64,000 nt of DNA. It comes from Pseudomonas farris. GTDB lineage: Bacteria > Pseudomonadota > Gammaproteobacteria > Pseudomonadales > Pseudomonadaceae. Made by a program: the position numbers and the translations under genes. How positions within the stretch are numbered: the stretch's first letter is position 1; every line of letters starts with the position of its first letter. The notes under the pieces are model-generated. The model saw only the letters and a list, made by a program, of their open reading frames with translations. It did no database searches and had not been told where the DNA came from. Shown here piece after piece: positions 50,403-58,910 of this stretch. The stretch covers positions 372,001-436,000 of the forward strand of contig NZ_JAHSTV010000002.1 in assembly GCF_019145235.1 (NCBI RefSeq), read 5' to 3'.

Positions 50403-51989
50403 TTACTGTTTGCCCGATTTTCCCAGCGCTTTAGTCACCAGTTTTTCGTAGAGTTCGGCGTAGGGTTCGACTGCCTGGCACCAGTTGAAAGGCGCCGCCA
50501 TGGCCCGGCAACGCATCGCGTTGAGCAGACCCGGGAAGGCGAACACCTTGAACGCGCGGCTCAGGGCTTCGCGATAACTCTCCACCGTGGATTCGTCGAA
50601 GAGGAAACCGGTCACGCCGTTTTCAATGGTGTCGGCCAAGCCACCGGTATTGCGCGCCACCGGCAATGAACCGAAGCGCTGGGCGTACATCTGGCTCAGG
50701 CCGCAGGGTTCGTAACGCGAAGGCATCAGCAGGAAATCGCTGCCGGCGAACATCCGTCGGGCGTCGGTTTCATTGAACCCGATGTGCACGCCGACTTGCC
50801 CGGGGAAGCGCAATGCCAATTCACGCATGGCTTGTTCTTCTTCCGGTTCGCCACGGCCGATGATCGCGATTTGCCCGCCGTTGTCGACAATGTATTCGGC
50901 CACTGCTTCGGTCAGGTCCAGGCCTTTCTGGTAGACCAGCCGCGAGACCACGGCGAACAGTGGACCTTCAGAATCTTCGAGGTCAAACAGCCTGCGAACG
51001 TGCGCGGCATTCACGGCTTTACCGTCCCAATCGCCGATGCCGAACGGGTGGAACAGGTGCGGATCGGTGGCTGCGTCCCAGCTCTCATCAATGCCATTGG
51101 GAATTCCGCTGAGCAAACCTTGCTGGGTCTTGGCGGCGAGAAAACCGTCGAGGCCGCAGCCGAAGGCAGGCGTGGTGATTTCCTGGGCATAGGTGGCGCT
51201 GACGGTGGTGATGTGGCTCGAGTAGGCCATGCCGGCCTTGAGGAACGACATCTTGCCGTAGAACTCCATGCCTTCCTGTTGCAAGGCATGCATGGGGATA
51301 CCGAGTTCCGGGCACGAGCCGAGGCTGGTGACGCCCTGGTATGCCAGGTTGTGAATGGTGAACAGGGTCGGGGTGCGTTGACCGCGCCAGTGCATATAGG
51401 CGGGGGCCAGGCCAGCCGGCCAGTCGTGAGCGTGCACCAGATCCGGGCACCAGTGAATTTGGGCGAGGTTGGCGGCGATATCGGCCGCTGCGAGGCCTAG
51501 CCGGGCGAAGCGAATATGGTTATCCGGCCAGTCGCGGCCGTTGTTGGCGCCGTAGGGTGAACCCTCGCGCTCGTACAATTCAGGGCAGATCAACACGTAA
51601 ATGACCAGGCCGTCGGGCATGTCCATGCGCCCGATCTTGCAGGGCGGCAATGCTGCGTGCCCGCCCAGTTCCCCAATGATATGAATCGGGTTTTCGCTGT
51701 TCATCACTTGCGGATAACCGGGGATCAGCACACGCACATCGTGCAGATGCGCCATGGCCCGGGGCAGTGCGGCGGAAACGTCGCCAAGACCTCCGGTCTT
51801 TACCAGGTCGGCAATCTCCGAGGTGACGAACAGGACTCTCTTCTTGTTGGGATTCTGACTGGCTACCGGTGCCAGCGTCTTGGGGGTCGGCGCTTTGACC
51901 GATTTGGCATTGAGGACACCGACGGTGCTCGTTTCCCCGACTTGCTGATGAGCACGTTCTCCCTGGATATCTAAAGCCGCACTGATCAT
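50403..51989 (-). CDS. glgA: Glycogen synthase GlgA (GT5)
   Basis: A 528-residue ADP-glucose-dependent glucan synthase. The GT5 substrate loop KTGGLGDVSAALP is at about residue 65, with HAHDWPAGLAPAY near 180, and the C-terminal GT-B half with AVVSRLVYQKGLDLTEA and PSRYEPCGLSQMYAQRFGSLPVARNTGGLADT (in part). An N-terminal extension of about 45 residues, rich in Pro, Lys and Thr, precedes the catalytic core and is unusual for GlgA outside Pseudomonas. The ATG at 51989 has GGGAGATTCAT upstream. It heads the six-gene operon glgA-treZ-malQ-treY-DUF2934-glgX. An ADP-glucose pyrophosphorylase gene is not in the window. Confidence 0.95.
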   Translation of the reverse strand: MISAALDIQGERAHQQVGETSTVGVLNAKSVKAPTPKTLAPVASQNPNKKRVLFVTSEIADLVKTGGLGDVSAALPRAMAHLHDVRVLIPGYPQVMNSENPIHIIGELGGHAALPPCKIGRMDMPDGLVIYVLICPELYEREGSPYGANNGRDWPDNHIRFARLGLAAADIAANLAQIHWCPDLVHAHDWPAGLAPAYMHWRGQRTPTLFTIHNLAYQGVTSLGSCPELGIPMHALQQEGMEFYGKMSFLKAGMAYSSHITTVSATYAQEITTPAFGCGLDGFLAAKTQQGLLSGIPNGIDESWDAATDPHLFHPFGIGDWDGKAVNAAHVRRLFDLEDSEGPLFAVVSRLVYQKGLDLTEAVAEYIVDNGGQIAIIGRGEPEEEQAMRELALRFPGQVGVHIGFNETDARRMFAGSDFLLMPSRYEPCGLSQMYAQRFGSLPVARNTGGLADTIENGVTGFLFDESTVESYREALSRAFKVFAFPGLLNAMRCRAMAAPFNWCQAVEPYAELYEKLVTKALGKSGKQ

Positions 51990-52170
51990 ATGAATCTCCC
52001 GTGTTGTTGATCTAATTCTAGGTCTGGCACAAACGGTGTTCGTGGCCAAATCCTGTGGCCGGGCGCAAACGCGCTACGCATCGGTGAGCAAGTGCTGCCC
52101 ATGCGCTGAAGCAGAATGGGTGAAGTGGCTGTTGCAAGGAATGCACCAGTCGCTGTGGCCCTACCTTTAA

Positions 52171-52199
52171 CCTGACACGAGGCCAGTACCAAAAGTTTC
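52171..52199 (-). promoter_or_regulatory. AlgU/RpoE-type promoter candidate for the glgA operon
   Basis: On the minus strand GAAACTT (52199-52193), a 17-base spacer and TCAGG (52175-52171) resemble an AlgU promoter, about 180 bases before glgA. The -10 element is imperfect. A similar element precedes glgE, consistent with joint stress control. The rest of 51990-52588 has no supported gene besides a REP pair. Confidence 0.4.
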
Positions 52200-52478
52200 G
52201 ATTATTTTCACCGAATGACCAGCCGGTTTTACTCCGCGAAAATCAGTCTAGGCCAGAACTTAGAGCGGGGGCGGCCAATGGGTGAAATTGTTCGACAATC
52301 GGTCAAAAGAGGGTACAGGCATAGAGCTTTGCGGGGAGACGCACCGACGAAGAGCAGGTTTATTTTCTGGTGCGGGTCAAATCGGGACCAGGAAGTCACG
52401 ATAATCGGGCGTGATGGGAGGTTATGTGCGCCATTGTGGTGCGCAGAATTTGGGGAGGTATGGTGAGTTTTAGGGCCT

Positions 52479-52574
52479 CATCGCGAGCAGGCTCGCTCCC
52501 ACATTGGATCTCGGGTGTACACAGGATGCGTGACGAAGCAAAGCCAAATGTGGGAGCGAGCCTGCTCGCGATGA
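52479..52574. repeat. REP inverted pair
   Basis: CATCGCGAGCAGGCTCGCTC faces GTGGGAGCGAGCCTGCTCGC, immediately beyond the stop of the hydroxyacid dehydrogenase gene. Confidence 0.88.
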
Positions 52575-52588
52575 ACGATAACGCGGTC

Positions 52589-53542
52589 TCAGCCCAGCAG
52601 CCGAACCGGCTCCCCAGCCGCCCAAGCCTGTATGTCCTCGATCATTTGCGAAAAGAACAATTGGTAGTTCTGCCGGCTGACATACCCGACATGAGGCGTG
52701 GCCAGTACATTGTCCAGCGTTCTGAAAGGATGGTGGCGGGGCAACGGCTCGTGCTCGAATACATCCAGCGCAGCACCCGCCAGGCGTTTTTTCTGAAGTG
52801 CCTTGATCAACGCCGGCTCATCGACAATCGGCCCGCGGGCAGTGTTGATCAGCCATGCCGTGGGTTTCATCCAGTCCAGTGCCTGTGCATCCACCAGCCC
52901 TCGGCTGCGCTCGCTGAGCACCAGATGGACCGACAACACATCGGCCTGCTCGAACAGTTCCTGTTTGCTGACATAGGTGACGTCGACCTCGGCAGCCCGT
53001 TCGGCGGTCAGGTTTTCGCCCCACGCGATGACCCGCATGCCGAACACCTGCCCGAACCGGGCGACCCGTTGACCGATGCTGCCCAGACCAAGGATCGCCA
53101 GAGTCTTGCCCTGCAGATCGCCGCCCAACCCTTGTTGCCAAAAGCCTGCGCGTAAAGCGTTGGCTTCGGCCACCAGGTTGCGGGTCGCGGCCATGATCAG
53201 CGCCCAGGTCAGTTCGGGGGCGGCATGTTTGTAGCTGTCGGTGCCGCACACCTGAATGCCCAGTGCAGCGGTGGCTTTCAGGTCCAGGGCGGCGTTGCGC
53301 ATGCCGCCGGTGACCAGCAGTTTGAGTGCGGGCAAGCGGCGCAGCAGGTCTTCGTCGAACCGGGTGCGCTCGCGCATCACGCAGATCACCTCGAATGCGC
53401 CGAGCCGCTCGGCCAGGGTTTCGTTGTCGGCCGGGTAGTCATGGATAAAACTCACCTGGCCGATGCTGTCCAGCACCGACCAGTCCACCACGTCGCGAGC
53501 CACGTCCTGCCAGTCATCGATCACCGCAATCTGCACCGCCAT
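52589..53542 (-). CDS. D-2-hydroxyacid dehydrogenase family protein
   Basis: This 317-residue NAD(P)-dependent enzyme of the D-isomer-specific 2-hydroxyacid dehydrogenase family interconverts 2-oxo and D-2-hydroxy acids. The Rossmann loop is LAILGLGSIGQRVARFGQVFGM (in part, about residue 150), the catalytic arginine is in LINTARGPIVDE, and a Glu and a His occur at DVFEHEPLPRHHP. Near the N-terminus MAVQIAVIDDWQDVARDVVDW is typical of the subgroup often annotated as glycerate or phosphoglycerate dehydrogenase-like. The substrate is unknown. It stops just before a REP and follows the hydrolase gene by 13 bases. Confidence 0.87.
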   Translation of the reverse strand: MAVQIAVIDDWQDVARDVVDWSVLDSIGQVSFIHDYPADNETLAERLGAFEVICVMRERTRFDEDLLRRLPALKLLVTGGMRNAALDLKATAALGIQVCGTDSYKHAAPELTWALIMAATRNLVAEANALRAGFWQQGLGGDLQGKTLAILGLGSIGQRVARFGQVFGMRVIAWGENLTAERAAEVDVTYVSKQELFEQADVLSVHLVLSERSRGLVDAQALDWMKPTAWLINTARGPIVDEPALIKALQKKRLAGAALDVFEHEPLPRHHPFRTLDNVLATPHVGYVSRQNYQLFFSQMIEDIQAWAAGEPVRLLG

Positions 53543-53555
53543 CAGCCTTACCTCA

Positions 53556-54599
53556 TCAACGAACGGGATTGGTTTTGTTCAGCCAGTCGAGCAACGCCTG
53601 ATGGAATTTGGCCGGTTCCTCCATTTGCGGCGCGTGGCCAAGGCCCGGGAATTCAATCAGCGTCGACTGTGGAATCAGTTTCGCCACTTGCTTGCCGAGT
53701 ACGTCGTAATGACCGATTTTCGCCTTGACCTCCGGTGGTGCGATGTCCTTGTTGATGGCCGTGGTATCGGAGGTGCCGATCAGCAGCAGGGTCGGCACTT
53801 TCAGGTCCTTGAACTCGTAGTACACCGGTTGGGTGAAGATCATGTCGTAGATCAGCGCCGAGTTCCACGCCACCGCTGTTTTGCCCGGCCCTTTGGCCAG
53901 GCCTGCGTACATGTTCACCCAACGATCAAACTCCGGCTTCCAGCGGCCATCGTAATAGGTGCTGCGTTGGTAGTCGTGGATACCTTGCGCCGTAACGTTC
54001 AGCTCGCGTTCGTACCATTGATCAACCGTGCGATACGGCACGCCGAGGGCTTTCCAGTCTTCCAGGCCGATGGGATTGACCAGCGCCAGTTGTTCGACTT
54101 GATCGGGGTATTGCAACGCATAGCGGGTGGCGAGCATGCCGCCGGTAGAGTGACCGAGCAGGGCGGCGGTCTGGATGCCCAAGGCCTTGAGCAGTAGCTG
54201 GGTGTTGGTCGCCAGTTGCTGGAAACTGTATTGATAGTGCTCCGGCTTGCTGGAGGTGCAGAAGCCGATCTGGTCCGGGGCGATGACCCGGTAACCGGCC
54301 TCGCTTAGCGCCTTGATCGAGCTGTCCCAGGTCGCGCCGCAGAAATTTTTGCCGTGCATCAGCACCACGCTGCGGCCGTTAACCTTGCCTTGGGCGGCAA
54401 TGTCCATGTAACCCATCTGCAGGGATTTGCCCTGGGACTCAAAGGCGAAGTGCTTGACCGTGTAGGGATACTCGAAGCCCTGAAGTTCCGGACCGTATTC
54501 CGGTGTTTCGGCCTGGTTCTGGTCCTGGGTTTGGGCGAGAACCGGTAGTGCCGCCGTCAGCAGCAGACCCGGTAACCAGCGGGAGAAAATGCGCGACAT
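53556..54599 (-). CDS. Secreted alpha/beta hydrolase
   Basis: A 347-residue alpha/beta hydrolase with a Sec signal (MSRIFSRWLPGLLLTAALPVLA, cleaved about residue 22), so it acts in the periplasm or outside. The oxyanion region is VVLMHGKNFCGATW, the nucleophile elbow GHSTGGM (Ser about 170), the acid probably in LLIGTSDTT, and the histidine in GLGHAPQMEEP. It resembles epoxide-hydrolase/haloperoxidase-like members; substrate unknown. The dehydrogenase gene starts 13 bases downstream, so the two may form an operon. Confidence 0.87.
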   Translation of the reverse strand: MSRIFSRWLPGLLLTAALPVLAQTQDQNQAETPEYGPELQGFEYPYTVKHFAFESQGKSLQMGYMDIAAQGKVNGRSVVLMHGKNFCGATWDSSIKALSEAGYRVIAPDQIGFCTSSKPEHYQYSFQQLATNTQLLLKALGIQTAALLGHSTGGMLATRYALQYPDQVEQLALVNPIGLEDWKALGVPYRTVDQWYERELNVTAQGIHDYQRSTYYDGRWKPEFDRWVNMYAGLAKGPGKTAVAWNSALIYDMIFTQPVYYEFKDLKVPTLLLIGTSDTTAINKDIAPPEVKAKIGHYDVLGKQVAKLIPQSTLIEFPGLGHAPQMEEPAKFHQALLDWLNKTNPVR

Positions 54600-54691
54600 G
54601 GGGGAGCTCCACAGGAAATCTGCCGATACTGGATCGGCATGATCAGGGTGATATTAAACATAGGTCACGGCCGTAATGCCGAGCGCAATCC

Positions 54692-54779
54692 ATGTGGGAG
54701 CGGGCTTGCTCGCGAAGGCGGTGTGCCAGGCAACATTAATGTCGACTCCCCCTTCGCGAGCAAGCCCGCTCCCACAGGT
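54692..54779. repeat. REP inverted pair
   Basis: GTGGGAGCGGGCTTGCTCGCGAA faces its complement between the hydrolase promoter and the YqaA-like gene end. Confidence 0.9.
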
Positions 54780-54826
54780 TTCGCACCTTAACTGACGGGC
54801 ATTGGGCAATGGCCCTGCATGATCGT

Positions 54827-55261
54827 TCAACCCATCCACCCTAGCGTAGCCAGGGCCAACACACCGTAGCGGGCGCCCTTGGCGAGCGTCACGATCATCA
54901 GGAAACGCCCCAACGGCTCGCGCATGACGCCAGCCACCAGCGTCAGTGGATCGCCGATGATCGGCACCCAGCTTAGTAGCAACGACCAATGGCCGTAACG
55001 CTGATAGTGCTTTTGGGCTCGCTCGAGATGGCGAGGGCTGACCGGAAACCAGCGCCGGTCGTGAAACCGCTCGATGCCGCGCCCCAGCCACCAGTTCAGC
55101 AGCGAGCCCAGCACATTGCCCAGCGTTGCGACCGCCAGCAGCGACCAGAGCCAATACTGGTTGCTGAGCAACAGCCCCACCAGCACCGCTTCGGATTGCA
55201 GTGGCAGCAGCGTCGCGGCACCGAACGCCGCGAGAAACAGCCCGATGTATGCGCCGAACAT
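54827..55261 (-). CDS. YqaA/DedA-like (SNARE-associated fold) membrane protein
   Basis: A 144-residue inner-membrane protein with about four hydrophobic segments. It has the DedA-like reentrant pattern LLPLQSEAVLVGLLLS (residues 19-34) and LSWVPIIGDPLTLVAGVMR (95-113), matching the YqaA family. The ATG at 55261 shares one base with the DUF411 stop (TGATG), so they are coupled. DedA-type proteins are linked to lipid flipping and membrane homeostasis; a role together with a metal-handling DUF411 protein is a reasonable guess only. Confidence 0.85.
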   Translation of the reverse strand: MFGAYIGLFLAAFGAATLLPLQSEAVLVGLLLSNQYWLWSLLAVATLGNVLGSLLNWWLGRGIERFHDRRWFPVSPRHLERAQKHYQRYGHWSLLLSWVPIIGDPLTLVAGVMREPLGRFLMIVTLAKGARYGVLALATLGWMG

Positions 55262-55707
55262 CAATGGGCGGGGTAGTCCGCCACCACCACGTCAGTGCCG
55301 TCCTGTTTCAGGCCGATCACTTGGTAGGCATCGCTCTTGCCGTCCATTTCCATCCCGGGCGAGCCCATGGGCATGCCAGGCGCGGCAACACCCAACAGGT
55401 CGTCACGCTTACTCAAGGCCAGCACTTGATCGGCCGGCACGTGGCCTTCGACGAATTTGCCATTGATCAGGGCAGTGTGGCAGGACGCGAGGCGAGGTGG
55501 CACGCCGTGTTGTTGCTTGAATTGGCTCATGTCGGCTTCGACGTGGTCTTCAACTTTGAAACCGTTGGCTTCCAGATGGCTGACCCATTTTTTGCAGCAG
55601 CCGCAGTTGGCGTCGCGGTGAACTTCGATAGGGATCAGGTCGGCGGCCTGGGCCAGGGAAGAGATGAAGAGGGCGCTCAGGGCGGCCAGACGCAGGTGGG
55701 TTCGCAT
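55261..55707 (-). CDS. DUF411 periplasmic metal-binding protein
   Basis: A 148-residue DUF411 protein with a signal peptide (MRTHLRLAALSALFISSLAQAA). The family motifs are present: DANCGCCKKWVSHLEANGF (Cys-x-Cys-Cys), the conserved SCHTALINGKFVEGHVP with its cysteine, and PGMPMGSPGME, Met-rich as for copper. DUF411 proteins are found with copper resistance genes; copper binding here is inferred. GAGATCCCC precedes the ATG at 55707, while the open frame extends further without a start site. Coupled to the downstream membrane protein. Confidence 0.88.
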   Translation of the reverse strand: MRTHLRLAALSALFISSLAQAADLIPIEVHRDANCGCCKKWVSHLEANGFKVEDHVEADMSQFKQQHGVPPRLASCHTALINGKFVEGHVPADQVLALSKRDDLLGVAAPGMPMGSPGMEMDGKSDAYQVIGLKQDGTDVVVADYPAH

Positions 55708-55809
55708 GGGGATCTCGTCTCGGGTTGTGGCCAAAAAGATGCATTTTGACCCGTTTACCCAACAAAGAGACAGGGGATTGTTTCGAAGTAATACAGCGTT
55801 GGTAATCAT

Positions 55810-55944
55810 TGTGGCGAGGGAGCTTGCTCCCGCTCGGCTGCGAAGCAGTCGCAAAACAGACGTTCGTATTTGATCTGGCTCCCCAATGGCAGACTCGGGG
55901 CCGCTGCGCGCCCCAACGGGAGCAAGCTCCCTCGCCACAGGGGG
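55810..55944. repeat. Second REP-like family, GTGGCGAGGGAGCTTGCTCCCG type
   Basis: TGTGGCGAGGGAGCTTGCTC and GAGCAAGCTCCCTCGCCACA face each other across about 90 bases, with GCTGCGAAGCAGTCGCAAA inside. It lies in the 55708-56289 gap, which otherwise has an AT-rich stretch (55975-56170) and a 24-codon ORF. Confidence 0.82.
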
Positions 55945-56218
55945 CATGCCAGCTTGTTGCAATCAACGAACTTTTAGCGCCAGTAAGTTAGTTTGCCCGG
56001 CACCACCGATACAAACAAACTAACCAAGGCGTACATAAAGGCTTGATTAGTTATCTGCACCCATATCGAAAAGTTCGTGTAGACCCATAAAACAAAGCGT
56101 TTTTTTGGGTATGTATCGTAAATGTACAAGAATTGTAAAAAACGGAAATATTTGTTGGTGACGTTAGAGCGCGCATCGATACTCGCCCGCACTTAACTCG
56201 GTTAAACAAGGAACTTTT

Positions 56219-56293
56219 ATGGTCGCCTCACAAGGACGTCTGTGTGTTTTGGATGATCGGCATCCCGTCACACAGTCGGGAGCCCGGTCATGA
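56219..56293 (+). CDS. Short leader ORF (24 codons) coupled to the next gene
   Basis: ATG at 56219 with AAGGAACTTTT upstream gives 24 residues, MVASQGRLCVLDDRHPVTQSGARS in outline, starting MVASQGRLCVL. Its stop overlaps the ATG of the following gene (ATGA at 56290-56293). It could be a regulatory leader peptide or the remnant of a longer gene. I do not recognise it. Confidence 0.35.
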   Translation: MVASQGRLCVLDDRHPVTQSGARS

Positions 56294-56820
56294 CAATCGG
56301 CTATACAGGTGCCTGGACAAGCAAGGCAGGTTTGTTGGTCAGGGATACCGGCAGCGGCAAGCCTGTCACCCACAGCGCCAGGGTCAAGCAGATGCTGGCG
56401 CTGGTGGGAAGCAATCCCAATGCGCTGAACACGGCGAAAATGGATGAGCAGAAACTGCACAGGAACATCAAGGGTTTCGATCCGGAAAATGTCTCCGCCA
56501 GGCAACTGGGCAATCTCAGTGCCTTCTTGAGAGGCAAAGGCCTGATTTCCGATATTACTTCGATGACCTTGCTTAATGCCGGTGACAAATTTGACCGGTT
56601 TGGCGTACAGAAAGACCCGGATGCGAAGTTCAATGCGCTGGAGTATTTCGCCACGCAACTGGACACCATTCAGAACAACAGCATCAAGGGTGACAAGTAC
56701 GCCGTTGGCCTGATCCCGGAATACAAGACGGCGATCTACGTACTGCAGAACTTGCAAGCCTATGGCAAGGGCAACGGTACGACGGTACCTAATGACAAGG
56801 GTGTTAACGCCAAGGCGTGA
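56290..56820 (+). CDS. Hypothetical protein in an AT-rich context
   Basis: A 176-residue soluble protein beginning MTIGYTGAWTSKAGLLVRDTG. No signal, span or known motif. Middle part DPENVSARQLGNLSAFLRGKGLISDI (in parts) is helical, followed by KFNALEYFATQLDTIQNNSIKGDKYAVG (in part); the tail is polar. GGGAG lies seven bases upstream of its ATG. Some Pseudomonas genomes carry such short proteins as unlinked accessory genes. The preceding 200 bases are clearly more AT-rich than neighbours, suggesting insertion. Confidence 0.65.
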   Translation: MTIGYTGAWTSKAGLLVRDTGSGKPVTHSARVKQMLALVGSNPNALNTAKMDEQKLHRNIKGFDPENVSARQLGNLSAFLRGKGLISDITSMTLLNAGDKFDRFGVQKDPDAKFNALEYFATQLDTIQNNSIKGDKYAVGLIPEYKTAIYVLQNLQAYGKGNGTTVPNDKGVNAKA

Positions 56821-56869
56821 TCTTTGGCAGCGCTGGCCCGCTCGAACTATCGAACGGGCCGGGCACCTG

Positions 56870-57865
56870 TTATCGGTCAAGCAACTTCATGACTTCTTCC
56901 GGATAACGCAGGCCTGCCGTGGCATTGGCCGGGAATATCGCTTCCAGGGCCTGCAATTCTTCATGGCTCAACTTCACGTCCAGCGCAGCCACATTTTCTT
57001 CCAGGTATTTACGCTGTTTGGTGCCTGGAATCGGGATCAGGTAATCCCCTTGGGCCAAGACCCACGCCAACGCCAGTTGACCCGCCGTCACACCCTTGTC
57101 TGCGGCCAGGGCCTGCACCTGCTGCACCAGCAACAGGTTTTTTGCGAAGTTTTCTCCTTGAAAACGTGGACTGAAGCGACGGTAATCGTCGGCGGCGAAA
57201 TCATCCGGACTTTTCAGAGCACCGGTCAAAAACCCCCGGCCCAACGGACTGTAAGGCACAAAGGCAACGCCCAGGCGCTGGCACGCGGCCAGGCAACTGT
57301 TCTCCTCCTGATCGCGGCTCCATAGCGAGTATTCACTTTGCAGTGCGCTGATCGGATGAACCTTGTTCGCTCGCTCCAGCGTGGCAACCGAGGCTTCACT
57401 CAATCCCAGGTAACGTACCTTGCCGGCCTTCACCAGTTCTGCCATGGCGCCGACGGTTTCCTCGATGGCCACCTGCGGATCGATGCGGTGCTGGTAATAC
57501 AAATCCAGGGTTTCCACGCCAAGGCGTTTGAGGGTGCCGTCGATAGCGTCGCGAATGTATTCCGGTCGCCCGTTAACGCCCCGTGCGCCGGGGTTGGATG
57601 GGTCGCGGACAATGCCGAACTTGCTGGCCAGAAACACTTGGTCGCGCTTGCCGACAATGGCCCTGCCGATCAACTCTTCATTGGTATGTGGACCGTACAT
57701 GTCTGCCGTGTCCAGCAAATTGATCCCCAGTTCCAGCGCCCGGTGCAAAGTGGCCGTGGCTTCGCGAGTGTCCACGCCCGTGGTGTAGAAATCGGTCATG
57801 CCCATGCAGCCCAGACCGATCGCGCTAACTTGCGGACCGTTTTTACCCAATTGTCGTGTTTGCAT
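56870..57865 (-). CDS. Aldo/keto reductase
   Basis: A 331-residue NADPH-dependent aldo/keto reductase (AKR13-like). The catalytic tetrad is visible: Asp in [11 protein letters not shown], Tyr in the same block (about residue 57), Lys in LASKFGIV and His in [11 protein letters not shown]-terminal cofactor part has [19 protein letters not shown] (Ser/Lys/Arg for 2'-phosphate). It has normal length. It is divergent from a LysR gene 118 bases away, the usual arrangement for local control. Confidence 0.92.
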   Translation of the reverse strand: MQTRQLGKNGPQVSAIGLGCMGMTDFYTTGVDTREATATLHRALELGINLLDTADMYGPHTNEELIGRAIVGKRDQVFLASKFGIVRDPSNPGARGVNGRPEYIRDAIDGTLKRLGVETLDLYYQHRIDPQVAIEETVGAMAELVKAGKVRYLGLSEASVATLERANKVHPISALQSEYSLWSRDQEENSCLAACQRLGVAFVPYSPLGRGFLTGALKSPDDFAADDYRRFSPRFQGENFAKNLLLVQQVQALAADKGVTAGQLALAWVLAQGDYLIPIPGTKQRKYLEENVAALDVKLSHEELQALEAIFPANATAGLRYPEEVMKLLDR

Positions 57866-57983
57866 GAATCAGCTCCCTTGTGAATTGAAATCCTATTGTT
57901 GACCTCGACAGAAACGAGATAAACCGGCTAAAACTGCTATGACTATTCGTAATTTCTAAATAATCAGCCGGTAAACCAAAGCA

Positions 57984-58910
57984 ATGGACCGTTTCAACGC
58001 CATGCGCGTGTTCACCCGAATTGTCGAATTGGGCGGCTTCGCCAAAGCGGCGGACAGCCTGCATTTGCCCCGGGCTTCGGTGACCACTCTGATCAAGCAA
58101 CTTGAAGCACATCTGGGCGTGCAACTGCTGCAACGCACCACCCGGCAGATCAGCCTGACACTCGATGGCGCTGCCTATTACCCGCGTTGCGTGCGGTTGC
58201 TGGCGGATCTGGAGGAAACCGAAGCCGTGTTTTCCGCAGCTCGCCAAAACCCCAAAGGTCTGCTGCGAGTGGATATGCCGGCGGGAGTGGGGCGTTTGAT
58301 CGTGATCCCGGCATTGCCGCAGTTCACTGCCCGGTATCCATTGATCGAACTGGAAATCGGTTTGAATGACCGGCCGGTGGATTTGATTCGCGAAGGTATC
58401 GATTGCGTGTTGCGCGGTGGCTCGACTCTGGACGACTCACTGGTGGCACGGCCGTTGTGCGTGATGGACCAAGTCACCTGTGCGAGCCCGGAATACTTGC
58501 AGCGTTGCGGGACTCCGCTGTGTCTGGAGGATCTGCAGGGGCACCAGATGGTGGAGTACTTTTCCAATGACACCGGCAAACGCTTTGGACTGGAATTTGT
58601 ACTCGATGATCAGCTGCGGTTGATCGACCTGCCCAAGCACGTTTCGGTCAATAGCGCCGATGGCTATCTGGCGGCGTGCGAGGCGGGATATGGCTTGGTC
58701 CAGACCCCGTATTATCACGTTGCCCGCCAACTGAAGGAGGGGCGTTTGATCGAGGTCCTGAGGGACGTGCCGCCACCGGGTATGCCGCTGACGGCGCTCT
58801 ATCCTCCTCATCGCCAATTGTCCCGACGAGTGCGGGTGTTCGTCGACTGGATGGTGGAACTCTGTGCGCAGCCGACTAATGGTTTTTACAAAAAAGACTC
58901 ACGCGGCTGA
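57984..58910 (+). CDS. LysR family transcriptional regulator
   Basis: A 308-residue LysR protein. The N-terminal winged helix is MDRFNAMRVFTRIVELGGFAKAADSLHLPRASVTTLIKQLEAHLG in outline (HTH about residues 17-38), and the effector-binding domain runs from about 90 to 295 with GLLRVDMPAGVGRLIVIPALPQF (in part). It is closest in style to CrgA-type regulators. It is divergent from the aldo/keto reductase gene that it probably controls. Its last 25 bases overlap the convergent GNAT gene. Confidence 0.92.
   Translation: MDRFNAMRVFTRIVELGGFAKAADSLHLPRASVTTLIKQLEAHLGVQLLQRTTRQISLTLDGAAYYPRCVRLLADLEETEAVFSAARQNPKGLLRVDMPAGVGRLIVIPALPQFTARYPLIELEIGLNDRPVDLIREGIDCVLRGGSTLDDSLVARPLCVMDQVTCASPEYLQRCGTPLCLEDLQGHQMVEYFSNDTGKRFGLEFVLDDQLRLIDLPKHVSVNSADGYLAACEAGYGLVQTPYYHVARQLKEGRLIEVLRDVPPPGMPLTALYPPHRQLSRRVRVFVDWMVELCAQPTNGFYKKDSRG

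Noticed and set aside
52215..52466. 83-codon plus frame before the REP near 52.5 kb
   Set aside because: Basic, cysteine-scattered translation without a ribosome site; it overlaps the promoter region of the glgA operon.
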